Assembly (NCBI RefSeq): GCF_021018805.1 | Contig: NC_086259.1 | Coordinates: forward strand, 15,457,501 to 15,521,500 | DNA from: Prinia subflava | Lineage: Eukaryota; Chordata; Aves; Passeriformes; Cisticolidae | Length of the DNA stretch: 64,000 nucleotides | Reading direction: 5' to 3' | In this document: positions 36,390 through 46,990 of the stretch, one piece after another | Numbering within the stretch: position 1 is the first letter of the stretch | Layout of the letters: each line of letters opens with the position of its first letter | The notes under the pieces: model-generated | Databases searched by the model: none | Told to the model about the DNA's origin: nothing | The model's input: only the letters and a program-made list of their open reading frames with translations | Translations under genes and position numbers: made by a program

Positions 36390-39115
36390 ATTAAGTCTCC
36401 ATGTAGATAACTTTTAGTGACACAGTAGATAAGTACAATAGAGAAGCATCTTCAATACACAATAGCATTAACATATTTATCTTTGTGTTATAACATAGAG
36501 ATGGCTGGATAAGTTGCTGAACAAATGAATTCTGTTTTCCTGCATGTCACTGGATTGGTCTTTGCAAGTCTGGACGAAAACCAAAAACAACAAATTAAGA
36601 AGACACCAGTGTTACTTACTTGTTTCAACTTCAAACACAGGAAAAGCACATATTGAAGTTTCCAGGAGCTGTTGAAATATGTATTTCTTTGACATTGTTT
36701 GCTATTAAGCATGTTTGTGTTACAGAATTTAACAAATCAATCCAGTGCTGTTTGGCAAAAATGTAGCAAAAGCTCCCAAACCATCAGTTTGTTTAGTTCA
36801 GAGGGGTCTGTTGGTGGAAATGACTGGCAAAGGCATTTAGTGTGTATTCACCAGAGTTCCTTTATAAATAGTGCTGACTGAAAAAGCTAAGAAATATACA
36901 AACACATGTACTGGAAAATTTCTGGTTTTAAAAACAATAATTGAGAAAATGTGGTGCTGGCGCTGTATTAGATCAGGATGGGGGGTTGTTGGTTGTTTTC
37001 TTCAGCTATTAAATAACCTATGTAACTTTGCACTCATCAATTTTTAAGTCTCTTCTTCTCTCTATTTCAGAAATTTGAGTTTAAATCCTAATCAGTGTTC
37101 AATGACTCCTAATTTAAGCCAAAATGCAGTTGTGGTGCTGCTCACCTGTGTCTGCTCAGGTTCCTGCTGATGCAGGGCTTCTGGGACTCACAAATCCCTT
37201 TCCAGTGCCGTAGCAAAGGCACAGCAGTGAATTCCTCTCTCCCTCTTTCTCCCCTGTGCCATTTAAGGAGCTTGTGCACCAGTTATTAATTTCTCCACTT
37301 GTCTTTCAAGCTTGAGTAGCCAACTCCAATATCTGGGGATGTTTCACGGGAAGCGTTATTCATCAGGACGGGCGGCTGGAGTGTGGGGTCATCACCACGG
37401 CAGATTTATTCCATGGGGGCACAGGCAGAACTGCTCAGGTTCCCAGCACAGGTCAGGGAGGTGGCACGAGCCTTGTAGAAGTCCTGGGTCAAACACCCTG
37501 GTTAGATTGTTCTCTGCAAGAGAGCTCAGGCCCTGCTAACATCTCCTGTGGTGTCTCTTACATCAAAAGTGGGTGATCTTTCACAGATAAAGAGTTTGTC
37601 CTGGCTGGGATGGCTCTGGGGTTAATGGCCTGGACAAGTATTTCTGAAATGCATTAAAATAAATAAGTAAACTATCCAAAGAGCCACTGGCTTCGAACAA
37701 AGGAAAAAGTGAAAATGGAGTTGTTCAAACTTTCGAGGAATTTCTCTCAGGTACTGTTTTCCATGGCTATGGGACACAGATGGATACATGCATATGAAAT
37801 CTACGTCTAAACACTGATGTGTAAACACATTTGTACATGTAAAATTACATGGATTATGAAATTTGTACATGTAAAAATCTTTTCAGTGTGTGTGTATGGG
37901 GGGTGATACAGAGACAGGAGAGTAGGATGGTAGAAAACCCTAGAACTGTGGAATCGAGCTTCCCTACATTCAATAAGTCATAGAGGCTAAAAATAGTCTT
38001 ATTAAAAAGTTGTAGAAAACCTTATTTTTACTCACTTTCCTATAAAATTTATTTGTATACATATATGGGTCTGTGTCCATGATATATATGCTGTCTGTAC
38101 ACATAAATACACATGTACAAAATATTTATTTTAAGCAAGCAGTGTTGTATTAGAACAATAAATGACTGGTTGCAGGTAGATAACATAACTGGTTCACAGC
38201 AAAAGTGAAGATGTTATTTTACATTACACAAAAGAGCATTTGAAGCACAGGCTTCATTATTACTGGAGTGCACACAGTGTGTATAACCACCTCATAAATA
38301 CATGTACACAATGGAAATGGCATGTGAGCTGTTCTCTGGACTTGGACATAACACTATTTATACTTTTTTTTTTGTAATCATAATGTTAAAGTGTTTCTCC
38401 TAACCAGATTTTAGTAGATCATTAGTACTCTAGCTCAGGAAATATTAAGAATTTTTTCTTTCTTTAAAGGAAAGCACTGCAACCTCGAGTAGCTCTGATC
38501 AGCTTCATTTTTAGTAATCTCCCTGAGCTTCCTTGCTTCCTCTTCTCCAGTAGTTTAATGGAGTTTTGTTGGAATATTTGCAGTGTTTACTTGAGCAGCA
38601 CCTTTGGACTTACAGGCATCCAGCGTGTCCCTCCCTGCCAGATCTCAGTCTCTCTTGGTCGAACCTCTGGTCTTTGTGAAAAGTTTTTTTTTTTAAATTC
38701 TTTTTGTTTGTTTGTTTTGTTTTTCTGCTACTAACACCAAGATCCTGTCCTTGTGGTTTGTGGTAGGTGGACGTTTTTTGACTCATGAACTTTGTTGCTC
38801 TGTCTGTGTGTGTGGGTGTTAACAGCCAGTACACTCTGGGAAATCCAGGGTCCCAAAGAGCAAAGATGTCCCTCTGCAACAAAGCACAAAATTCACAGTC
38901 CCCCCTGCTCTGCTCAGTTTGGATTTTAAATTTGTTCTTTAGACAATCATTTGGAAACTGATTGTGATTTATGTCTGAGTCAGTAGTTAATTTAAGATGC
39001 AAGAGGCAGGTGGTGAACTCATACAATGAACTTTGATGTGTTTATATATAAACCTGTGGCTTGACAGATTCTTCCCATCCAAGTCAAAGAGGACTGACTT
39101 CTCAGCACTCCTGAG

Positions 39116-39156
39116 AAAATAAATAAATAACTAAAAGAAAGAATGAATAAATAAAT
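39116..39156 (+). repeat. AAAT-type simple repeat
   Basis: (AAAT)3 from 39117, then an interrupted A-rich stretch, then GAATGAATAAATAAAT ending at 39156. A decayed microsatellite. Confidence 0.7.
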
Positions 39157-41385
39157 CCTTTAGTAGAAAACAAAAGCACAAAGAGAAGAAAGTAATAAAG
39201 TCAAATAACAGTAGTAAATACTAAGTAGTATTGGTTATAATACATATTAAACCATGTGATTCTGGCGTACTTATTACATTGCATGGTCCTAATTCAGAAT
39301 GCTGAATTCAGAATGCTCTCAGGCTGACAATTTTATATGCAAAACAACACATATCTATCTACTTATCTGTATTAACCTGCTGAAAGCTTGGAAAAAACCA
39401 CTTTAAGGATGTCTCCTTTGTTCATAACACTCTAGATTTCTTTTAAAATGGATATTTCAGTGTACTTTTGTACACTTTCAGAATAGTTTTCAATATACTT
39501 TTTCTCTGTGGCTGGGCTCAGACACTGTAGTTCTTGGCATTCGTATTTTGTAAGGGCCTCCTTTGTTTATTTTACATTAAGGCAGATACTGCACCATTCC
39601 TTACCTTTATGGTATTTCTACTGTGTCTTTATTATTACATATAATAAGTGAAAGCACAGCTATGTTAAATTTTATCCATCTGAACAGAAAGGCAGATATG
39701 TGAAGAAAAATTATCCTGTGTTTTCTAGTTTTTGAACTTCTTCCAGTATGTTCTGTGGCAATGGAGTTAATTAGTTTTCTTGGGTTGTGTTCAGTTACAG
39801 TGATAAGTGTTTTAATACTCAAGTGCATTTTTTTTACACTGACATCTCAGTGAGATGCTCAGCTTTACAGAATGCTGATAGATCAGCTGTAAAAATGAAA
39901 TAGTAAATCTTAATGTACTAAACTGAATTTATTATACTTTATTTCCAGGGAAAAATAATTTAGATTAGTTTCTATGCTTTATGTATTTACTGGGTGAAAA
40001 CCTGGCTTACTATGTCCAGAGTAAAATTCTTCTGGATGCAAGAGACCCATACCACCTCTGGGCTTTTTCACTTCTAGCTGAGCGTTAGAATGTCATTTAT
40101 AGCTGAACATGTTGGTTTCTGCTTGTAATAAAATTAATTTTGATGGAAGCTTGTAAAACTGCTTCAGTACAGAAGATCTTCATGAGAGAATTGAGATTAT
40201 ACTTTTCATTTTCTCTTTACTCTGATACAAATTTTACAAATTTTGTCATGAGTAATAATTGATTACATAACAAATCAAAGGTGTTTCACATTTAAGAAAA
40301 AAGCAATTGCCTGCATTGTTTGAACAGTTTCTCAGTTGTGTAAAGGAAGGGACAAACCCTTTGGTCTCATAAACAACAAAAAATATCAGTGTGATGAAAC
40401 TGGCCATCCAGGAAAATCCTAAATCCCAAACCTCTTTGCTGGGGATTGTTGTTGGCACAGTCCTGAGGTCGTGTGCCTTCATCCAGTCAGGGTTTAGCCC
40501 ATCATGAACATCTCAGATAACAGGGATGGCACTGAACCATCCCCAGTCCAAGAAGGAAATAGAAATTGTTGTTTGTGCACAACCAAAACGTGCAAAAATA
40601 TTTTCCTAAAGATTTTAGTATCATCTATTTGCTGGTATTTATAAAAGGAAAAAAAACCCTAACAAACCCACTTTGTTTCTCTCTTTGAATCTCCTTACTT
40701 TCACCTACTTGTAACTTGCAGGCTGTGTGGGTGGGTTCAGAATTTATAATAGTTTGCAGGTGTTTCTCACTGTTTTTCTTTCCTTTACCATCTTTTTTGC
40801 TTGTTTAAAGGAAATCACAGTGGTATGAGTTGCATTGGAGCTTGCAAATGTAACAGAAAGGTTTATCCTGGCAAGGTAGTAAGGGCAAGGGAAGAGAAAC
40901 AAGATGAAAATAGAATATAAGTTCAATTAATTAAGGATAGCAAGTAATTTTAATCTGAACTCAGTTATGCAATTCTAGGGAGAATAGTGTTGAAAACTTA
41001 CATATGGGAAAATATTTTCTTAGGTAAGACTGAAGTTTTAGTTCCAAGATAAACCTAATTTTGACCTTAGTTTTGTGTGAAAATCTATTTTCTCCATCAC
41101 ATTTATTTTAGAGAAATGTGTCCAGTTGGGTTTGCCCAAATTTTATGCATATAAGTCAGTCTGATTTTGATGTGTAGGATTTATTATCTTTTTAAAAGAT
41201 TGTATAGCCAAGATTTATTGAGCTGATAAAGATTGTGTTTTTATGACTATTTTTTTCTGTATTCCAGTGGTTATTTCCTATGAGTCAATCAGTGTATGTG
41301 TTCTTTCTCTCTTAGAAATATTCCAGAACCTAAATTTAATTCCAGGCCTGCAGTATTGTTAAGCCAGGGCCCCCTGTGGGACTGA

Positions 41386-41412
41386 GTTTCTCCAGCTCCA
41401 GCTTGGAGAAAC
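41386..41412. repeat. Perfect 9-bp inverted repeat, 9-base loop
   Basis: GTTTCTCCA (41386-41394) pairs with TGGAGAAAC (41404-41412). The loop contains two AGCT words that could pair further with a bulge. It is a small hairpin with no evident role. Confidence 0.8.
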
Positions 41413-42229
41413 AGAATTACTTTGCAGAAGCTTCCACCAGTTCTGTGTTGTGTGTCTCTTCTTACAGATGTTTTTACTCAGTTTCATTTTCAGTAGGTGA
41501 TTTTTTTTATCCAGGTATCAGTGCATCCTTGTGACACTGTAGGGATAGGTTGGTTTTGGAAAAAACCCCACCACTGAGGTGGATACCTAAGTGAGGTTCT
41601 CTAAACCTTTCTTGTGTTTTCTGCTTCTTTTCCCTATTTTATTTCCATTAACTTTTTGTGCTCCAGAGCACAAGTGGATGGACTGGATCTGACTATTGCT
41701 GTGCAGTCTTGGCTCCCAGTAAATCCCATTTTTTGCCATCCTTGCTTTAACAGGAGGATTCACTCATGAGCAGACCAAAGTATTTTTCCCATTCTGCAAC
41801 CCGATGAGTCAAATACATCCATGTTTCATGTTTTATCATGTTACATAAATAATCTTATCTATCCCTGCAGTATTTCTGTTAGCTACATCATTGCTAAATT
41901 TTGTAACAATATGCCCTTTGCAGTAAAATGTCACCAAAAAGTTATATACTGTAATAATTTTCATCTGTTTCATAAAGACAGACAATTTTTAAGATTCATG
42001 TTCGTTTCATCATTGAAATCCGAGCCTTCATACATTAATTTATAATGAAACCTCATGCTCCCTTCTACATTGATCACTAATTTCCTGTCTCCTTGATATG
42101 TGTTAAAATAAACTATAGATATAAAGGGCACGTTATGTGCCTGACACTGTTGAGTTTAAATAGGACATACTTCTCTAACTCATCCCTGTGGTCTGGCCTT
42201 TGTTTCACAGGGAAAATCCTCAAAACCCA

Positions 42230-42610
42230 ATTGTAAAAGATGGGCTGCTCTCACCACGCAGATGATCCAACGTGTTTCTTGTCTCTGTCTCCAGATAACC
42301 TGAATAATGAATTTTCAAAGGGTGGCCTGCAGCCCGTTCTGAACGCTGGCTGCAAAAAAACACTTTTTGAAGTTGCATATAAAAACATTGCGCTGCAACC
42401 GAATATTTTCTGCGTGCCCTCCAGATCAAAATCAATGTTGAAAAGGAAAGGATGATACAGGTTAAGAACATAACATGAAAACCGATGGGAGGGATGTGAA
42501 CTGAGGTGTACCTCGTTTATTATCCTACCTGACAACGCTGAGCACCAGCTGCATTCACAAACAGCACAGCTCCATCAGGGGCTCACGGGGAGATAATCTG
42601 TCCTGGAGCA
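42230..42610. promoter_or_regulatory. Strong candidate conserved noncoding element
   Basis: About 11 CpGs in 380 bases against CpG-poor flanks. It is complex, repeat-free sequence with GATAACCTGAATAATGAATT (near 42293), TGATCCAACGTG (near 42263) and CAGCTG (near 42547). Open frames occur on both strands: 42240-42455 (+), 42220-42471 (-) and 42251-42535 (-). Three overlapping frames in one short block suggest a constrained composition rather than an exon. No splice-bounded frame with family resemblance was found. I cannot fully exclude an unrecognised small exon. Confidence 0.42.
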
Positions 42611-45479
42611 CTGGCTTGCATCTCTAATACAGTTACAGACTGATTTGAGTCACGGAACAAGATGTTCAGTGTATTTCCAATTGTTTTCATTATCAATGAT
42701 AAACCTATTGAGCTGACTGCTGCAGTTCTGTTTTCCTGGGGAAATGTCACTGTTGTGAACCTGCCAAGCAGTGGGTGACATTTTCTGCTAGGGGAGGATA
42801 GCCCTGATACACTTGGAATAAAAGGAATTACATCTGAGTGTGGCCCAGTGCAAATAGCAGTGGGGAAGAAGGTAAAGCTTCAGAGGTCCCCTGGCAAATT
42901 AATTTTCCCTAATTACATTTCATGGCAGGAAACACAGATATTAGGAGTGCCTGTTGAAATAATACAGTATTTAAATCCTGATTAATCCATAGGTCAGGCA
43001 AGAACTATTCAATACATGTCTCCAGAAGGAAAGCTCTTATTTGCAGGAAAAAGGGACAAACATCCACACAAGTAGACAGGTTGAGTAATTTCAAATGCTA
43101 GTTGAAATTTGGTGGCAGACAATAGATAAGTTAAGCCAGTAGCTATAAAATTACCAAAAATGTAAAATGTCATCACTAACACATCTTCCAGAGATCTGAG
43201 GCAGAATGATTTATTAACTTAGTTTTCTTCCCTCTTCTGTCTTAGGACAACTGATGTTTTTTCTTTTTCTCTCGAGAAATCCTTTGGTAAATGCATATCC
43301 ATAATTCACCAGGACAAATAATTATTAATAATATGAGTACCATGAAAAAACTTGTGTTCTGGTGGCATGATAGTTCAGGCTAAAATAGAACTAGTTAGAA
43401 ACCTGTGTTTTTATTCCATTTTTGCCAATATAACTGTTTGTAAAGCATTTTAATTTCACTGTGCTTTCCTTTCTTATGCCAAGTTTCCTCTTGCTTTTCA
43501 ATAACCCTGCCACCTCCTACGAGGAGTCCCAGGAATGCTGAGATACTCAATTACTCATTCAATTTCTGCCTAAGTAATATTTTATGATCTTCCCTGTTTG
43601 TTGGACTGTAGTGCTGAGGTCTGGGGTTCCCATGGATCAGCCTGCTGGGGATGTGCAATCCCAGTGTACAACAAAGAGGAGTTAAAGCCCCTGGGTTATA
43701 CAGAATAGATGGGAAAGGCTCCCTCGATTTAACCACCAGCTCCTCTTTCAAACCCCCCAATTCAGAATCTTGTTTAGCAGATGTACAGTAAGGAGACATC
43801 CCCCAGACAAGTCCTAACAATGTCTAAAAATAATTTCTAAGCTTTTGGGTAAACACCCAAGTGCTTGATGTCATCAAAGGGGGGTTTCTTTGTCTGCTGC
43901 ACTCTTTGGGCTGTACACACACACTATCCTTGTTACAGGGCAAAAACCAAGTTCTTGGATTTCTGAACTGTGTGAAGTTTCGTGGCATTTGCAGCTGAAT
44001 TTAGTTTCCAGTTCTCCGTTCACATTAATTTAGGGTAATATATGGCAGCAATAGTTTTGTAAAAAGGGATAATTAATAATTACTATTATTACTGTTATTA
44101 ATAACATTAATAATAATAATAATAATATGAATGGTTAATTAACAGACTAGCTGTTTCTGGAAAATATGTGTCATATGTGAGTGATTGCCCCGGATACAGA
44201 ACAAACAGGATAAATTCAGTAATCTGTGTTATATAGCTTAAGTTTAGAAAATTGAATGCTCCCTTTCAGTTTTGTAATCTGGTGAGAAGGCATTTTCTTT
44301 CCAGTGAGGCAATACAGGTTTTCTGCAGCACTGGCTTTGTGCAGAGTTCTTCTAAAGCCACGTTTCAAACTGCAAATCATTTTCTAACCAGAGTTCTGAT
44401 GCAAACACTTGCATTTACAGTGCCTGGTGTGGCTTTTTTAAAGATGCAAGTAATGGATAAAACAAAAGGATGAAGCAGAGGAAGCTAAATAGTTTGCTGT
44501 GACCTCTGGGTGACTCCACTGCTGTGAGTTCGTTCCTTGGGATTTACATCATCTCAGATGAGAGCAGAGCTTCCCCTTGGGGTATGGGGAAGGAGCTCTG
44601 GGGGTTGTTCTTGGACTCCAGCAGGCCAAGGTTGGAGGTGAACACCTTCTGCACCAAGGAAAAACTGTGCCTGGAAGAATTTCAGTGATAGGTAGATATG
44701 CAGATTATTTTTCTGAGAAATGGCAGAAGCATTTTACTGGTTTCAGAGCTGAGAGAAAATTTTGGTCTAAAGTTTAAGCATATGGGGCTTGAAAAAAATG
44801 CATCTCAACAGCTTTCATAGATGCTGATTAATGACCTAATTAAAGAGACATAGTTGATTTACTTAAACATTACCTCCCTGCCCCCATCGAATAGAGAAAA
44901 TACTCTGAAATTATGAAAGCATTTTCCTTTTCATTACAACACACTGTTACACAAATTGGCACCTTCTACAAGGGCAAAATATTTTGTAACAAAAATACTT
45001 CACAGCACCCAAATCCCCTCACTCAAGCACCTGTTGTGGAATCTGCATGGAAAGGGTGAGAAAGGCTTTGCTTCCCAATTGGGACTGAACTCTTAGAAAA
45101 CTCTTGGAAATAATTATAAAAGGTGTTTCTTGAAAAAGACGATGTCATTTTACTGATATGTACTTGGCATTGTAGATCAGCTGCACTCTGCTGCCTTGAC
45201 TTTATAAGTTCACTGTTAATGGAACCTGCAATAGGAAGAATATAGGGCAGGAAAAAGATATTTTATCTCTGTGTTTTAATTTGATTCTGTGTATTTATGT
45301 ATTTTAGTCCAGAAGTTGACTCTCCTCGTAGAATCACATCCTGAAATATATCTCTCTTCATATTGCACAGGTTGGAATATGTAAACAGGGAAACCTCTTT
45401 GACCTATATAAACTAGGAATTATATTTCAAAGATATTTAAATAATATCTCACACTGCCATCCATCTGCCCTTATTAATG
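42611..45479. other. Noncoding DNA, nothing recognised
   Basis: AT-rich unique DNA with one microsatellite at 44108-44125. The 43551-43820 and 44252-44473 frames carry no domain. Some stretches (42640-42860) have the complex texture of the block upstream but few CpGs. Confidence 0.35.
44108..44125 (+). repeat. (TAA)6 microsatellite
   Basis: Six perfect TAA units lie within a longer stretch of broken TAA/ATT repeats from about 44070. Confidence 0.9.
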
Positions 45480-45660
45480 AATGAACAGCCCAGAAATGAT
45501 TTTCACTTCTGAGTATTTGAATAAATTGCTAAGCAGTTAAGATTACCTCCCATGTTGAGTACAGTGGCTTATTTTCCGTATGGTAATAAATGAAGGTGAT
45601 TTAATCATAATCAGTAAATGACCTGCAAAATTTCATTTTGCAGTGAAGCTTTTTTAACCT
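45480..45660. promoter_or_regulatory. Weak candidate conserved noncoding block with palindrome
   Basis: Contains TTTAATCATAATCAGTAAAT (homeodomain/HOX-PBX-like words, from about 45600) followed by a perfect inverted repeat: CTGCAAAAT (45623-45631), TTC, ATTTTGCAG (45635-45643). One CpG is present (45578). The texture is that of a homeodomain-rich enhancer but the evidence is thin. Confidence 0.25.
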
Positions 45661-46549
45661 ATTGAAATGTGAAAGTATGTTTAAAGTAGGTAAACCTTCC
45701 TCCTCACTGAAGGCTGCTTGAATGGGCTGAAATCTTCTCTGAGTCTCAGTATAGAGATCTATTGACTTCTTAGTTCTAAAACTACTTTAAAACGTGGGGT
45801 TTAATGTAAACACTAAAAAAAGCCCGAGAAATAGAAGTGTACACACACTTATTTCTTAATCTGATGATCCCAGAGCTGACACCCTGGGGGCACACTTCAG
45901 GAAGCAAAAATCCAGGCAAACCTCTGATTTGTTCTGCAACATGAACATGCTCAGAATTGCTCGTGCTGAATAAAACTGGATGGAAGAGGATGAGGAAGGA
46001 GTAGTGGGGCACTTGCACAAATACCTGTTCTCAGAAGATCTGGCCATGTGATCTAATATTGAATTTCTGGCTGTGCTGAAATGTCCAGAGAGGGGCAACC
46101 TGCAGTCAGATGGCAGAGTGAAAATTGTCAAATTCTGCCCCACTGGGTGGCAATTTTGGGTGGTAAAGGTGATTTCTGCCTGCCCTGGTGCAACACCAGC
46201 TGCAGCCTTGGTGCTGCAGGACACAGGCTCGCTAACCACAAGCATTTGTTTTCCTTATTTTATTGCGTTTTATACTTCATAAGGGAGACATGAAACTGGC
46301 CAGTGACCTCCAAATATTTGCTGTCCATTTCTCGAGCTCTGTCAATATATTTGAGCTTTATTTTTTCAGCATTTCTGATAGAGCAGCTCAGTTTCTTCCA
46401 GTCTGTTATTCCCCAAGGACCCTGAGGCCATGTGTAGAAAATACATTCAAATAAAGATGGACAGTTACATTCTGGTGTTTGAGCTGCAAATGCTACACAT
46501 AAGAGTTCAGAGATATTAAATTAATTGTTCTTGTTTTCTGGCACCATGG
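45661..46549. other. Noncoding DNA, nothing recognised
   Basis: Mixed sequence with overlapping frames on both strands at 45782-46293, the longest 129 codons (45856-46245 -). Strand overlap and lack of any motif argue against a gene. Confidence 0.35.
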
Positions 46550-46990
46550 TACCCTCCCTCAGCCCAGCCCAGCGTGTGTAGTTATTTTAATAAAACATGA
46601 TTGCAGCTTTTCAGCCTTTTGACTAACATGAAGTGTCATATTGGCTTAACAGCTGATGCATCTTCAGTCTGAAAAACATATCAGGAGGAATTGACTCAGG
46701 TTTTAATGGGGCTTTTGCATCTCTGAGTTCTGTTCTCTTGCAATCTTATTTTATTTGGGTAGATTCTTTCAGTTCAGTAATTTAACCACCTAGTTTCTCT
46801 TAATTAAGGCATCTTAAGCAATTTGTTAGTTTATTAATCGTAGATCAGGAATGCCTAGGCAGGCATTCTTTTTGTTATCCTTATCAATAATACGATACTT
46901 AAGCTCTAGTGGCACTAACACGACGTGCAGAGCTTTTCATTCCCCTCTGCCTCCTGTTAGTGCTCCATATGGTAACATTTAACTGTGTTT
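46550..46990. promoter_or_regulatory. Candidate conserved noncoding element with palindromes
   Basis: CpGs are retained near 46573, 46839, 46893, 46921 and 46924. A TGCCTAGGCA palindrome (46852-46861), matching the TFAP2 consensus GCCTNNGGC on its core, lies inside a wider inverted repeat GAATGCC/GGCATTC (46849-46855 and 46862-46868). Homeodomain words TAATTAAGG and TTATTAATCG are nearby. A two-stem hairpin occupies 46912-46963. The combination is unusual for the window. The enhancer role is an inference. Confidence 0.35.
46912..46963. other. Two-stem inverted repeat (possible hairpin)
   Basis: GCACTAACA (46912-46920) pairs with TGTTAGTGC (46955-46963). Inside it GCAGAG (46927-46932) pairs with CTCTGC (46945-46950). 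Internal loop bases are 46921-46926 and 46951-46954, with a 12-base end loop. That is 15 exact pairs in 52 bases. It is shorter and more interrupted than a usual microRNA precursor. Confidence 0.7.

Larger units (their letters stand above)
36390..42229. other. Noncoding DNA, no gene recognised
   Basis: Mostly AT-rich. A patch at about 37140-37450 is less AT-rich and keeps several CpGs (near 37348, 37354, 37369, 37373 and 37398), but the rest of its texture is ordinary and I do not call it an element. Frames of up to 138 codons (38610-39026 -) have no domains, and the longest is a translation of simple T-rich DNA in part. No transposon was recognised. Confidence 0.35.

Noticed and set aside
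37140..37450. CpG-containing patch considered as a CpG island or promoter
   Set aside because: Only about five CpGs, too short and not GC-rich enough for an island; no TATA/initiator context and no exon downstream.
38610..39026. 138-codon frame, - strand
   Set aside because: Part of it translates a T-rich low-complexity tract; no family resemblance.
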